A stretch of DNA of 32,308 bases from Cellulomonas massiliensis JC225. Its GTDB lineage: Bacteria > Actinomycetota > Actinomycetes > Actinomycetales > Cellulomonadaceae. Both the position numbers and the translations under genes were made by a program. Location: contig NZ_HE978588.1 of NCBI RefSeq assembly GCF_000312005.1, forward strand, positions 3,121,678 to 3,153,985. The letters are read 5' to 3'. The notes below the pieces were generated by a model. That model ran no database searches and had not been told where the DNA came from. It was given only the letters and a program-made list of their open reading frames with translations. Of this stretch, positions 7,005 to 16,388 are shown one piece after another. Positions within the stretch are counted from its first letter, which is position 1. Every line of letters starts with the position of its first letter.

Positions 7005-7343
7005 GTGAGGGACGGGCAGGACGACCACCTGGAGGCCGTGCTGGCCCTCGTCGAGCAGATCCCGCCGGGCCGGGCCATGACGTACGGGACCATCGCCGAG
7101 GTCCTCGCCGACCGGGCGCTCGCGGAGGGTCGCCGGCCGTTCGGAGGGCCGCGGCACGTCGGTCACGCGCTCGCCCGCGCCGGGTCGGGCGTCCCCTGGT
7201 GGCGCGTCGTCAACGCCGCCGGCCGGCCGCCCGCGCGGCACGCCACCCGCGCGCTGGCCCTCCTGGCGAAGGAGGGCACGCCGCTGACCGCCGACGGCGA
7301 GCGCGTGGCCCTGCGCCGCGCAATCTGGTTCCCCGACGACTGA
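7005..7343 (+). CDS. Alkyltransferase-like protein (MGMT-fold, no catalytic Cys)
   Basis: The 112-residue protein has the DNA-binding half of O6-methylguanine-DNA methyltransferase. It shows IPPGRAMTYGTIAEVL (helix-turn-helix) and the active-site loop VPWWRVVNAAG. In true MGMT this loop reads PCHRV. Here the Cys is replaced by Trp, as in alkyltransferase-like (ATL) proteins. ATLs bind alkylated guanines and hand them to nucleotide excision repair rather than removing the alkyl group. The GTG at 7005 has GAGG about nine bases upstream. A GTG at 6990 that overlaps the previous stop codon in a GTGA is an equally possible start, adding five residues. Translational coupling to the LLM gene is likely. 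The link between the two functions is unclear. Confidence 0.88.
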   Translation: MRDGQDDHLEAVLALVEQIPPGRAMTYGTIAEVLADRALAEGRRPFGGPRHVGHALARAGSGVPWWRVVNAAGRPPARHATRALALLAKEGTPLTADGERVALRRAIWFPDD

Positions 7344-7352
7344 GCCGCCGGG

Positions 7353-7364
7353 CAGGATGACCGC
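7353..7364 (+). promoter_or_regulatory. -10 element for a leaderless mRNA (Eis-like gene)
   Basis: CAGGAT (7353-7358) stands exactly six bases before the GTG start at 7365. Transcription would start at or next to the start codon, and no ribosome-binding site is visible. Confidence 0.4.
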
Positions 7365-8633
7365 GTGAGCCAGCTGCCCCCGGACTACCGGACCGTCGAG
7401 ATCCCCGCCGAGCGCATCCCCGAGGTCGTCGAGGTCGACCACCTCGCGTTCGCGTCCACACCGGACGCCGAGACCCAGGCGCTCCTGCCGAACCGGCTCG
7501 AGACCGGCCGGACGATGGCCGTCGAGGCGCCCGACGGGTCGCTGGCCGCCGTGCACGGCTCGCACGCGTTCACGCTGCCGGTGCCCGGCGGCCAGGTGCC
7601 CTGCGCGGGGCTGACGTGGGTGGGCACCCGCCCGGACCAGCGCCGCAGGGGCCTGCTCTCGTCGATGATCGCGACCCACTTCGAGCGCAGCATCGCGCGT
7701 GGCGAGCCCGTCTCGGCGCTGTTCGCCGCCGAGACCGCGATCTACGGCCGCTACGGCTACGGCAGCGCGGCCGACGACGCGCGCGTGAAGGTCCCGCGCG
7801 GCGCCGCGCTGCGCGACGTGCCGGGCTCCGCCGACCTGACCGTGCGTCTCGACACGCTCGACGCGGGCCGCCACGGCGCGCTCGTCGAGCGCCTGCACGC
7901 CGCCGCCGGCGCCGGCCGGCCGGGCTGGATCCTGCGGACCACCGACCCGCTGCGGGCGCGCGTCACGGCCGACCCGCCCGCGTGGCGCAAGGGCGCGGAG
8001 GCGCTGCGCATCGCCACCGTGCACGACGCCGGGGGCGACGCGCGCGGGTACGCGCTGTTCGCGCGCACCGACGACTGGAACGACGCGGGCCCGCAGGGCG
8101 TCGTCCGGGTCCGCGAGGTCGGCGCGGTCGACGCCGCGGCGGCGCACCGCCTCTGGGCGTTCCTGCTGGACCTCGACCTCACCGTGCGCGTGGAGGCGTG
8201 GCTGCTGCCGGTCGACGACGCGCTGCTCCAGCTGCTCGTGAACCCGCGCGTCGCGCTGCCGACGGTCGTCGACAACCTGTGGGTCCGGGTGCTCGACGTC
8301 CGCGCGGCGCTGGAGGGCCGCCGCTGGTCCGCGCCGCTCGACGTCGTCCTCGACGTCACCGACGCGCAGGTGCCCGCGAACGCCGGGCGGTGGCGCGTGC
8401 GGTCGACCGAGCAGGCGGGCGACGGGACGTGGGGTTCGTCGGTGGAGCGTGCCGACGACGAGCCGGACCTGCGGCTCGACGTGCGCGAGCTGTCGGCGGC
8501 CTACCTCGGCGGCCGGTCGCTCGAGGCCTACGCCCGTGCCGGGCTCGTCGAGGAGCTGCGCCCGGGAGCGGCCCGCGCGGCGGCGGTCGCGTTCGCCTGG
8601 CCCGTCGCCCCCGTCTGCAGCTGGGTGTTCTGA
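7365..8633 (+). CDS. Eis-like GNAT N-acetyltransferase
   Basis: The 422-residue protein has the length and tripartite plan of the Eis family: two GNAT folds and a C-terminal sterol-carrier-like domain. The acetyl-CoA loop is VGTRPDQRRRGLLSSMI (about residues 86-102). The motif IYGRYGYG (about 126-133) contains the family's catalytic Tyr. The chain ends in Phe (SWVF). In M. tuberculosis Eis the C-terminal Phe carboxylate acts as the catalytic base, and that feature is kept here. Known members acetylate several amines of aminoglycosides and some protein lysines. The natural substrate here is unknown. The start is GTG 7365 with a CAGGAT -10 element six bases upstream. It ends in a convergent arrangement with rpiB. 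Confidence 0.9.
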   Translation: MSQLPPDYRTVEIPAERIPEVVEVDHLAFASTPDAETQALLPNRLETGRTMAVEAPDGSLAAVHGSHAFTLPVPGGQVPCAGLTWVGTRPDQRRRGLLSSMIATHFERSIARGEPVSALFAAETAIYGRYGYGSAADDARVKVPRGAALRDVPGSADLTVRLDTLDAGRHGALVERLHAAAGAGRPGWILRTTDPLRARVTADPPAWRKGAEALRIATVHDAGGDARGYALFARTDDWNDAGPQGVVRVREVGAVDAAAAHRLWAFLLDLDLTVRVEAWLLPVDDALLQLLVNPRVALPTVVDNLWVRVLDVRAALEGRRWSAPLDVVLDVTDAQVPANAGRWRVRSTEQAGDGTWGSSVERADDEPDLRLDVRELSAAYLGGRSLEAYARAGLVEELRPGAARAAAVAFAWPVAPVCSWVF

Positions 8634-8641
8634 GCGCGGAC

Positions 8642-8659
8642 GCGCCGGTGCCGCGGCGC
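8642..8659. terminator. Small hairpin between convergent eis-like gene and rpiB
   Basis: GCGCCG (8642-8647) and CGGCGC (8654-8659) form a 6-bp stem with a 6-base loop in the 33-base gap between the two stop codons. It may serve both directions. Confidence 0.4.
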
Positions 8660-8666
8660 CGGTGCG

Positions 8667-9119
8667 TCAGCCGCGCGAGCGCTCGTACGCCGCGACGAGC
8701 TCGATCCGCCGTGCGTGGCGCGGGTCGCCGCTGAACGGCTCGGCCACGAACGCGTCGACCAGCGCGAGCGCCTCGTCGACCGAGTGCTGGCGGGCTCCGA
8801 CGGCCGCGACGTTCGCGTCGTTGTGCTGGCGCGCGAGCTGCGCGGTGGACAGGTTCCACACCAGCGCGGCACGCACGCCCGCGACCTTGTTCGCCGCGAT
8901 CTGCTCGCCGTTGCCCGAGCCGCCGATGACGATGCCGAGCGACCCCGGGTCGGCGACGACCGCCTCGCCCGCGGCGATGCAGAACGGGGGGTAGTCGTCG
9001 TTCGCGTCGTACTCGGCCGCCCCGTGGTCGACGACGTCGTGCCCGGCGGCGCGCAGGTGCTCGGCGACGGCCTCCTTGAGCTCGAAGCCGGCGTGGTCGG
9101 TGCCCAGGTGGATGCGCAT
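8667..9119 (-). CDS. rpiB: Ribose-5-phosphate isomerase B
   Basis: The 150-residue protein interconverts ribose 5-phosphate and ribulose 5-phosphate in the pentose phosphate pathway. Signatures include the N-terminal GTDHAGFELKEAV (Asp-His phosphate-binding region), DYPPFCIAAGEAV with the family's active-site Cys nearby, the anion-hole loop GGSGNGEQIAANKV, and ARQHNDANVAAVGAR. These features are typical of the actinobacterial type B enzyme. The ATG at 9119 directly precedes the conserved first strand (MRIHLGTDH). A CAGGAT -10 element lies exactly six bases upstream, so the mRNA is probably leaderless. It is divergent from the M13 peptidase gene and shares a 100-base intergenic region with it. 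Confidence 0.96.
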   Translation of the reverse strand: MRIHLGTDHAGFELKEAVAEHLRAAGHDVVDHGAAEYDANDDYPPFCIAAGEAVVADPGSLGIVIGGSGNGEQIAANKVAGVRAALVWNLSTAQLARQHNDANVAAVGARQHSVDEALALVDAFVAEPFSGDPRHARRIELVAAYERSRG

Positions 9120-9131
9120 GGCGACATCCTG
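9120..9131 (-). promoter_or_regulatory. -10 element for leaderless rpiB mRNA
   Basis: On the minus strand CAGGAT (9126-9131) is followed by six bases and the ATG at 9119. The spacing is identical to that before the Eis-like and malQ genes. Confidence 0.45.
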
Positions 9132-9206
9132 CCGCACCCGTGGGCGACGACCCAGACCGCGACCCCCTCGCCGTCGCCCGCCCCTGTGCGTGCGGGTGCT
9201 CGCGCC

Positions 9207-9219
9207 TAGGCTGTCCGCC
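9207..9219 (+). promoter_or_regulatory. -10 element for leaderless M13 peptidase mRNA
   Basis: TAGGCT (9207-9212, TAnnnT) is followed by seven bases and the ATG at 9220. No ribosome-binding site is present between them. Confidence 0.5.
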
Positions 9220-11193
9220 ATGACTCGAAGCGGCATCGACCTGACGGCCCTCGACCCGGCCGTCCGCCCCCAGGACGACCTGTTCCGGCACGTGAACGGC
9301 CGGTGGATCGACCAGCACGTCATCCCCGCGGACCGCGCCATGGACGGCTCGTTCCGCGCGCTGCACGACCGGGCCGAGGAGCAGGTCCGCGACATCATCG
9401 TCGAGTCGGCCCAGGGCGACCCGGAGGGCGTCGCCGCGAAGGTAGGCACGCTCTACGCGAGCTTCATGGACACCGACACCATCGAGGCGGCGGGCGTCGC
9501 ACCGCTGCGCGTCGACCTCGCGCTCGTCGAGGCCGCGGCGACGCAGGCGGAGCTCACGGGGGCGCTGGGCGCGCTCCAGCGCACGGGCGGTGTCGGGGCG
9601 CTCGGCTTCTGGGTGGACAACGACGCGAAGGACCCCAGCCGGTACGTCGTGTACCTCACGCAGGCGGGCCTCGGGCTGCCGGACGAGTCGTACTACCGCG
9701 ACGAGCAGTACGCGTCCGTGCTCGCGGCGTACGGCCCGCACGTCGCCCGCATGCTCCTGCTCGTCGGCGTGGCCGCCGACCAGGAGGCGGCCGACGCGCT
9801 GGCCGAGCGGGTGGTCGCGCTGGAGACGAAGCTCGCCGCGGCGCACTGGGACGTCGTCGCCGACCGCGACGCGGACCGCACCTACAACCCGACGACGCTC
9901 GTCGCGCTCGCGAACCGCGCGCCCGGCTTCGACTGGCACGCCTGGGCCCGCGCGCTCGGCGCGCCCGAGGGCTCGCTGGACGAGCTCGTCGTGCGCGAGC
10001 CCTCCTACGCGGAGGCGTTCGCCGAGCTGTGGCAGTCCGAGCCGCTCGAGGACTGGAAGGCGTGGCTCACGTACCACGTCGTGAGCGACCGGGCGCCGTA
10101 CCTGTCGGACGAGGTCGTCCAGGCGAACTTCGACTTCTACGGCCGGACGCTCACGGGCGCGCAGGAGGTCCGCGACCGCTGGAAGCGCGGCGTCTCCCTC
10201 GTCCAGGGGGTGCTCGGCGAGGCCGTCGGCGAGGTGTACGTCCAGCGGCACTTCCCGCCGTCGCACAAGGAGCGGATGGACGAGCTCGTCGCGAACCTCG
10301 TCGAGGCGTACCGCCGTTCGATCACCTCGCTCGACTGGATGGGCGCCGCCACCCGCGAGAAGGCGCTCGCCAAGCTCGACGCGTTCACCCCGAAGATCGG
10401 CTACCCCGTGAAGTGGCGCGACTACTCGGCCCTCGAGGTGCAGGCCGACGACCTGCTCGGCAACGTCCGGCGCGCCCACGCGTTCGACCAGGACCGCGAG
10501 CTCGGGAAGATCGGCAAGCCCCTGGACCGCGACGAGTGGTTCATGACGCCGCAGACGGTCAACGCCTACTACAACCCCGGCATGAACGAGATCGTCTTCC
10601 CCGCGGCGATCCTGCAGCCGCCGTTCTTCGACGCGGACGCGGACGACGCCGTCAACTACGGCGGGATCGGCGCCGTGATCGGGCACGAGATCGGACACGG
10701 CTTCGACGACCAGGGCTCGAAGTACGACGGGGAGGGGCGCCTGGAGGACTGGTGGACGCCCGAGGACCGCGCCGAGTTCGAGGCGCGGACGAAGGCGCTC
10801 ATCGCGCAGTACGAGGCCTACTCCCCCGCGCAGCTCGGCGGGACGCACCACGTCAACGGCGCGCTGACGATCGGCGAGAACATCGGCGACCTCGGCGGCC
10901 TGTCGATCGCGCTGCTCGCCTACGAGATCGCGCTCGGCGCGCCGCTGGACGAGGCACCCGTGATCGACGGGCTCACCGGCGCGCAGCGCGTGCTGCTCGG
11001 CTGGGCGCAGGTGTGGCAGGCCAAGGGCCGCGACGAGGAGGTCGTGCGGCGTCTGGCGACCGACCCGCACTCCCCCAACGAATTCCGCTGCAACGGCGTG
11101 GTCCGCAACATCGACGCGTTCTACGACGCGTTCGAGGTCACGCCGACCGACGCGCTCTACCTCGCTCCCGAGGAGCGGGTCCGCATCTGGTGA
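9220..11193 (+). CDS. M13-family zinc metallopeptidase (neprilysin/PepO-like)
   Basis: The 657-residue endopeptidase has the full family length. The zinc motif HEIGH is at about residues 489-493 (VIGHEIGHGFDDQG). The second zinc-ligand motif ENIGDLGG starts at about 553. The substrate-positioning NAYYNPGMNEIVFPA lies before them, and the C-terminal NEFRCNGVVRN is also typical. There is no signal peptide or membrane anchor, unlike mammalian neprilysin, so it is a soluble cytoplasmic oligopeptidase as in other actinobacteria. The ATG at 9220 is preferred because the family N-terminus (LDPAVRPQDDLFRHVNGRW) follows and a -10 element lies seven bases upstream. Its transcript probably ends in the 14-bp hairpin at 11200-11232. 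Confidence 0.95.
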   Translation: MTRSGIDLTALDPAVRPQDDLFRHVNGRWIDQHVIPADRAMDGSFRALHDRAEEQVRDIIVESAQGDPEGVAAKVGTLYASFMDTDTIEAAGVAPLRVDLALVEAAATQAELTGALGALQRTGGVGALGFWVDNDAKDPSRYVVYLTQAGLGLPDESYYRDEQYASVLAAYGPHVARMLLLVGVAADQEAADALAERVVALETKLAAAHWDVVADRDADRTYNPTTLVALANRAPGFDWHAWARALGAPEGSLDELVVREPSYAEAFAELWQSEPLEDWKAWLTYHVVSDRAPYLSDEVVQANFDFYGRTLTGAQEVRDRWKRGVSLVQGVLGEAVGEVYVQRHFPPSHKERMDELVANLVEAYRRSITSLDWMGAATREKALAKLDAFTPKIGYPVKWRDYSALEVQADDLLGNVRRAHAFDQDRELGKIGKPLDRDEWFMTPQTVNAYYNPGMNEIVFPAAILQPPFFDADADDAVNYGGIGAVIGHEIGHGFDDQGSKYDGEGRLEDWWTPEDRAEFEARTKALIAQYEAYSPAQLGGTHHVNGALTIGENIGDLGGLSIALLAYEIALGAPLDEAPVIDGLTGAQRVLLGWAQVWQAKGRDEEVVRRLATDPHSPNEFRCNGVVRNIDAFYDAFEVTPTDALYLAPEERVRIW

Positions 11194-11199
11194 GCCGGG

Positions 11200-11232
11200 G
11201 GCAGGAGGTCGGCGCTCAGCCGACCTCCTGCC
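11200..11232. terminator. 14-bp perfect hairpin shared by two convergent genes
   Basis: GGCAGGAGGTCGGC (11200-11213) and its exact complement (11219-11232) flank a 5-base loop. The right arm is formed by the last codons of the minus-strand gene (Trp-Gln-Glu-Val-Gly), and that gene's stop codon is in the loop (11216-11218). The hairpin begins seven bases after the M13 peptidase stop. Confidence 0.7.
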
Positions 11233-11725
11233 ACTTCGCCCGGGCGAGCTTGAAGCCCGTGCCGTCGTCCCGCGTGCAGGTCACGCCGTCGGACGCGCTG
11301 CGGCACGTGTAGCCGTCGACGCTCGCCTGCGAGCCGTACTCGAGCACGGGGCCCTCGGGCACCGCGGGGGCGGAGCCGTCGACGCACACGAAGGCGAACC
11401 CGTCCTCGTTGAGCGCCACCACGTGGCCGGTCTCGCCGTTGCAGCCCGGCACGGCCGGCGGGTCGTAGGCGATGTTCCGGATCGTGCAGGTGACGCCGTC
11501 GCCGGACATCGCGCAACGGATGTTGCCGCTGGGCAGCTGGAACGCCTGAGCCTTGGGGCCGGCGGACCCCCCGGGCGTCGGCTCGGCGCTGGCGGAGGCG
11601 GTGCCGCCCGTGCCCTCGCCGCCCGGGGTCCCGGAACCGCCGGACATCCACACCGCCAGCAGCACGAGGGCGATGACCACGAGCACCAGGTCGACGACGA
11701 CCCAGATCCGGATCGTGCGGCTCAT
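11216..11725 (-). CDS. Membrane-anchored extracellular protein with DUF6636-like domain
   Basis: The 169-residue protein has one N-terminal hydrophobic helix (IWVVVDLVLVVIALVLLAVW, residues about 7-26). A Gly/Ser/Thr/Pro-rich linker follows (about 28-57). The extracellular domain of about 110 residues contains six Cys, probably three disulfides. The domain begins with FQLPSGNIRC and VTCTI, a pattern I associate with DUF6636 proteins of actinobacteria. The function of that family is unknown. A GGGAGG motif before the ATG is the likely ribosome-binding site. The last codons form one arm of a transcription terminator. Confidence 0.75.
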   Translation of the reverse strand: MSRTIRIWVVVDLVLVVIALVLLAVWMSGGSGTPGGEGTGGTASASAEPTPGGSAGPKAQAFQLPSGNIRCAMSGDGVTCTIRNIAYDPPAVPGCNGETGHVVALNEDGFAFVCVDGSAPAVPEGPVLEYGSQASVDGYTCRSASDGVTCTRDDGTGFKLARAKWQEVG

Positions 11726-11858
11726 CGTGCGGTGTCCTCCCCGTCCTGCGGCCGTCGGGCGCCGGCCCGACCGCCGGCGGGTGCCGGCGACGTCCCAGGA
11801 TCACACGGACGTTCCGGACATCCCAACCCAGGTCCGCCGCCGGCGACGGGCGCCGACG

Positions 11859-12470
11859 TCAGAGCTGCGGCCCGGACGTCCGGGTGCGCTTGAGCTCGTA
11901 GAAGCCCGGCACGCGCGTCATGAGGACGAGCCCGTCGAACAGGTCGAGCGCCGCCTGACCGGTCGGCGCCGGCGTGACGACGGGACCGAAGTACCCGACC
12001 CCGTCGACGGCGACGACAGGCGTGCCGACCTCGTCGCCGACGAGCGCCATCGCCTCGGCGTGGGACGCCCGCAGCAGGTCGTCCACCTCGTCGGTGCCGG
12101 CCACGTCGGCCAGCGCGGCGGGCAGGCCCACCTCGGCGAGCGCCTCCGCGACGATCGCCTCGGTGTCCGTGCGGCGACCGGGGTGCCGCCGGGTGCCCAT
12201 CGCGTCGTACAGCGGCTTGAGCACCGTGTCGCCGTGGTCGCGTGCCGCCGCGACGAGGACCCGCACGGGGCCCCACGAGGCGTCCATGAGCGCGCGGTAG
12301 TCCTGCGGCAGGTCACGCCCCTCGTTGAGCACCGACAGGCTCATGACGTGCCAGCGCACGTCGAGCCCTCGGACCCCGGCGACCTCGTCGATCCACCGGG
12401 ACGTCATCCACGCCCACGGGCAGGCCGGGTCGAACCAGAAGTCCACCGTGGGCTGGTCGGTCGTGCTCAT
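11859..12470 (-). CDS. Mycothiol-dependent nitroreductase Rv2466c-like DsbA-fold protein
   Basis: The 203-residue protein has the thioredoxin/DsbA fold with the inserted helical domain. It starts with VDFWFDPACPWAWMTSRW (about residues 9-26), strongly like M. tuberculosis Rv2466c. That protein has CPWC and uses mycothiol to reduce substrates including nitro compounds. Here the second Cys is Ala (CPWA), so only a single-Cys mechanism through a mixed disulfide with mycothiol would be possible. The cis-Pro region is GTPVVAVDGVGYFGPVV. AGAGGA lies seven bases before the ATG. It is divergent from pepN. The enzymatic role is inferred from the family. Confidence 0.85.
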   Translation of the reverse strand: MSTTDQPTVDFWFDPACPWAWMTSRWIDEVAGVRGLDVRWHVMSLSVLNEGRDLPQDYRALMDASWGPVRVLVAAARDHGDTVLKPLYDAMGTRRHPGRRTDTEAIVAEALAEVGLPAALADVAGTDEVDDLLRASHAEAMALVGDEVGTPVVAVDGVGYFGPVVTPAPTGQAALDLFDGLVLMTRVPGFYELKRTRTSGPQL

Positions 12471-12540
12471 GCGTCGTCCTCTCGTCGTCTGCGTGCGCCG
12501 GTCATCCTCGCAAACCCGTGGGGGTGCCGCGACGCGCGCG

Positions 12541-12549
12541 TGGCATGAT
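12541..12549 (+). promoter_or_regulatory. Extended -10 promoter of pepN
   Basis: TGG followed by CATGAT (12544-12549) fits an extended -10 element. Transcription would start near 12556. The ribosome-binding site AAGGAG (12572-12577) stands eight bases before the GTG at 12586. Confidence 0.45.
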
Positions 12550-12585
12550 CGCGGAGGTCCACGTCCTCACGAAGGAGTCCTGCGC

Positions 12586-15186
<2,601 letters not shown>

Positions 15187-15210
15187 GGAGAGTGCGCCAG
15201 CATCCGTGAC

Positions 15211-15244
15211 GTGGCGGTCGCCCTCCGTGGACGGCGACCGCCAC
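15211..15244. terminator. 12-bp perfect hairpin between pepN and the immunity genes
   Basis: GTGGCGGTCGCC (15211-15222) pairs with GGCGACCGCCAC (15233-15244) across a 10-base loop. It lies between convergent stop codons, 24 bases after pepN and 2 bases before the end of the minus-strand gene. It is a likely bidirectional terminator. Confidence 0.65.
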
Positions 15245-15246
15245 TG

Positions 15247-15447
15247 TCATGAGTGGTCGCCCCGCAGCACACGCGCGTACGCCGGGTCGACGCCGAGCAA
15301 CCGCCCGAGCTCCTCGAGGTCCTCGACCTCCCGCAGTGGGAGGACGACGTCGTACTCGTAGAGCTGCGTGCAGAGGTTCTTGAAGGCCACTTCGGCCTCG
15401 CCGACGTAGACCAAGGTCGTGAAGTCCATGACCTCGTGGACGAGCAA
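15247..15447 (-). pseudogene. Orphan MafI-like immunity gene, N-terminus probably frameshifted
   Basis: The visible frame from a TTG at 15447 gives 66 residues ending in a MafI-type core ([11 protein letters not shown], then LEELGRLLGVDP). Over a 31-residue core it shares 24 residues with the MafI-like protein at 16389-16670, counted by hand. MafI proteins are usually about 85-95 residues, so the N-terminus is short. Upstream of the TTG the same frame continues family-like (RDAVIRGGERG) but has no start codon before a stop. A start (ATG at 15520) exists in the neighbouring frame and leads toward it, so a one-base insertion near 15480-15490 would explain the gene. It is not next to a toxin. 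Either it is a decayed orphan immunity gene or a short functional one using TTG. Confidence 0.55.
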
Positions 15448-15599
15448 CCCTCGCTCGCCTCCACGGATGACCGCATCACGGACCCGCGTTGATGTCCGCG
15501 CGGCTCGTCCTGTCGGTCATCGAGCTCGTTGCCGGGAGCAGACGGCGCGCGACCACCGACGGGCTGCCGCGTGTCCTGGACGCCGCTCGCGCGGCCACA

Positions 15600-15881
15600 T
15601 CACTCCGGCTCTTCCTTGACGATGCAGAAGTTGGGAACGGGCTCCGTCCCTCGCACCGTCGGGAGGAAGCCCTCCGCTCGGGGCGCCGGGCCAGGCGGCA
15701 GTCCTCGTAGGCAGGCGTCGCACCAGAAGACGAACGTCGAGCGCTCGCTGGCCGGATGGTCGACCAGGAAGACCAGCTGCAGGAGTTTGCTCCCGCAGCT
15801 CGGGCACGGCGTGCCGGACAGAGTCGACCGGCCGGCGTGGATGTTCTCGTAGGCGTCGTACCACTGTCCTGCGACGTCCAT
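15600..15881 (-). CDS. Zinc-ribbon protein of unknown function in the immunity array
   Basis: The 93-residue protein begins MDVAGQWYDAYENIHAGRS and contains CPSCG (about 26-30) and FWCDACLRGLP (about 52-62). Two CxxC pairs of this spacing form a zinc ribbon. The rest has no recognised motif. It starts 17 bases after the preceding minus-strand gene ends, so it is in the same operon as the RHS toxin and its immunity gene. Small Cys-pair proteins at such positions are often uncharacterised immunity proteins or toxin-locus accessories. That role is inferred from position only. A strong ribosome-binding site was not seen. Confidence 0.7.
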   Translation of the reverse strand: MDVAGQWYDAYENIHAGRSTLSGTPCPSCGSKLLQLVFLVDHPASERSTFVFWCDACLRGLPPGPAPRAEGFLPTVRGTEPVPNFCIVKEEPE

Positions 15882-15898
15882 CGCGTGGGCGCCTGCCG

Positions 15899-16285
15899 TC
15901 AGCGCCGCTCGTCGTCAAGCTCGACGACGGGGGCGGCGGACGACACCTCGATGTTCCCGAAGTCGCCGACGAGCGAGTGGCGGTCGTCGCCGATGAGCAA
16001 CGTGTCCACCGACCCGTAGTCGATCTCCCCCGTCGCGTCGCGGGCTGGAGGCCGCCCCTGGTCCGACCACGTCAGCCGGCGAACATTCGGGAAGCGCAGG
16101 ACGCCGCTGCGATAGCAGTACTGCTCTCCTGGGAGCGGCGCCGTGAATGCCCTGTGCGACTCCAGGAGGACGAAGTCCAGCCTGAGCACCAGCGCTCCGG
16201 GACGTGCCGTGACATCCAAGACCCACGAGTCTTCGAGGTAGTAGTCAGCCAGCGCCGGAAGCGTCCAGTAGGCAGCGTCGGTCAA
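15899..16285 (-). CDS. Unrecognised immunity-like protein in the RHS toxin locus
   Basis: The frame supports a 128-residue protein from a TTG at 16285, which has AAGGA six bases upstream. The sequence alternates strands and aromatic residues and is acidic. Recognisable pieces are LPALADYYLEDSWVLDV, PLPGEQYCYRSGVLRF, and EIDYGSVDTLL followed by GDFGNIEV. It has no signal peptide or membrane helix. I do not recognise a named family. Its size, charge and position between a MafI immunity gene and other small genes suggest an orphan immunity protein. An earlier in-frame start would add Arg/Ser-rich sequence unlike the rest. The gap to the MafI gene is 103 bases and contains a small hairpin. Confidence 0.65.
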   Translation of the reverse strand: MTDAAYWTLPALADYYLEDSWVLDVTARPGALVLRLDFVLLESHRAFTAPLPGEQYCYRSGVLRFPNVRRLTWSDQGRPPARDATGEIDYGSVDTLLIGDDRHSLVGDFGNIEVSSAAPVVELDDERR

Positions 16286-16363
16286 CGCGATCCTTCGATC
16301 GAAGATGTCAGCAGCTCGTCCCGCGCCGTGGACGAACCGCGGCCCTGGCGACGTCCCGAGACT

Positions 16364-16380
16364 CCCCGTCGTCCGCGGGG
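16364..16380. terminator. Small hairpin after the MafI immunity gene
   Basis: CCCCG (16364-16368) and CGGGG (16376-16380) form a short stem with a 7-base loop, nine bases downstream of the MafI stop on the minus strand. It may partly terminate the toxin-immunity transcript. Confidence 0.25.
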
Positions 16381-16388
16381 CCCTGAGA

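Noticed and set aside
8356-11070. A 904-codon open frame on the minus strand opposite the M13 peptidase and the Eis-like and rpiB genes
   Set aside because: It runs across three recognised genes, and its sequence is low-complexity Arg/Ala/Val without domains. It is a shadow frame.
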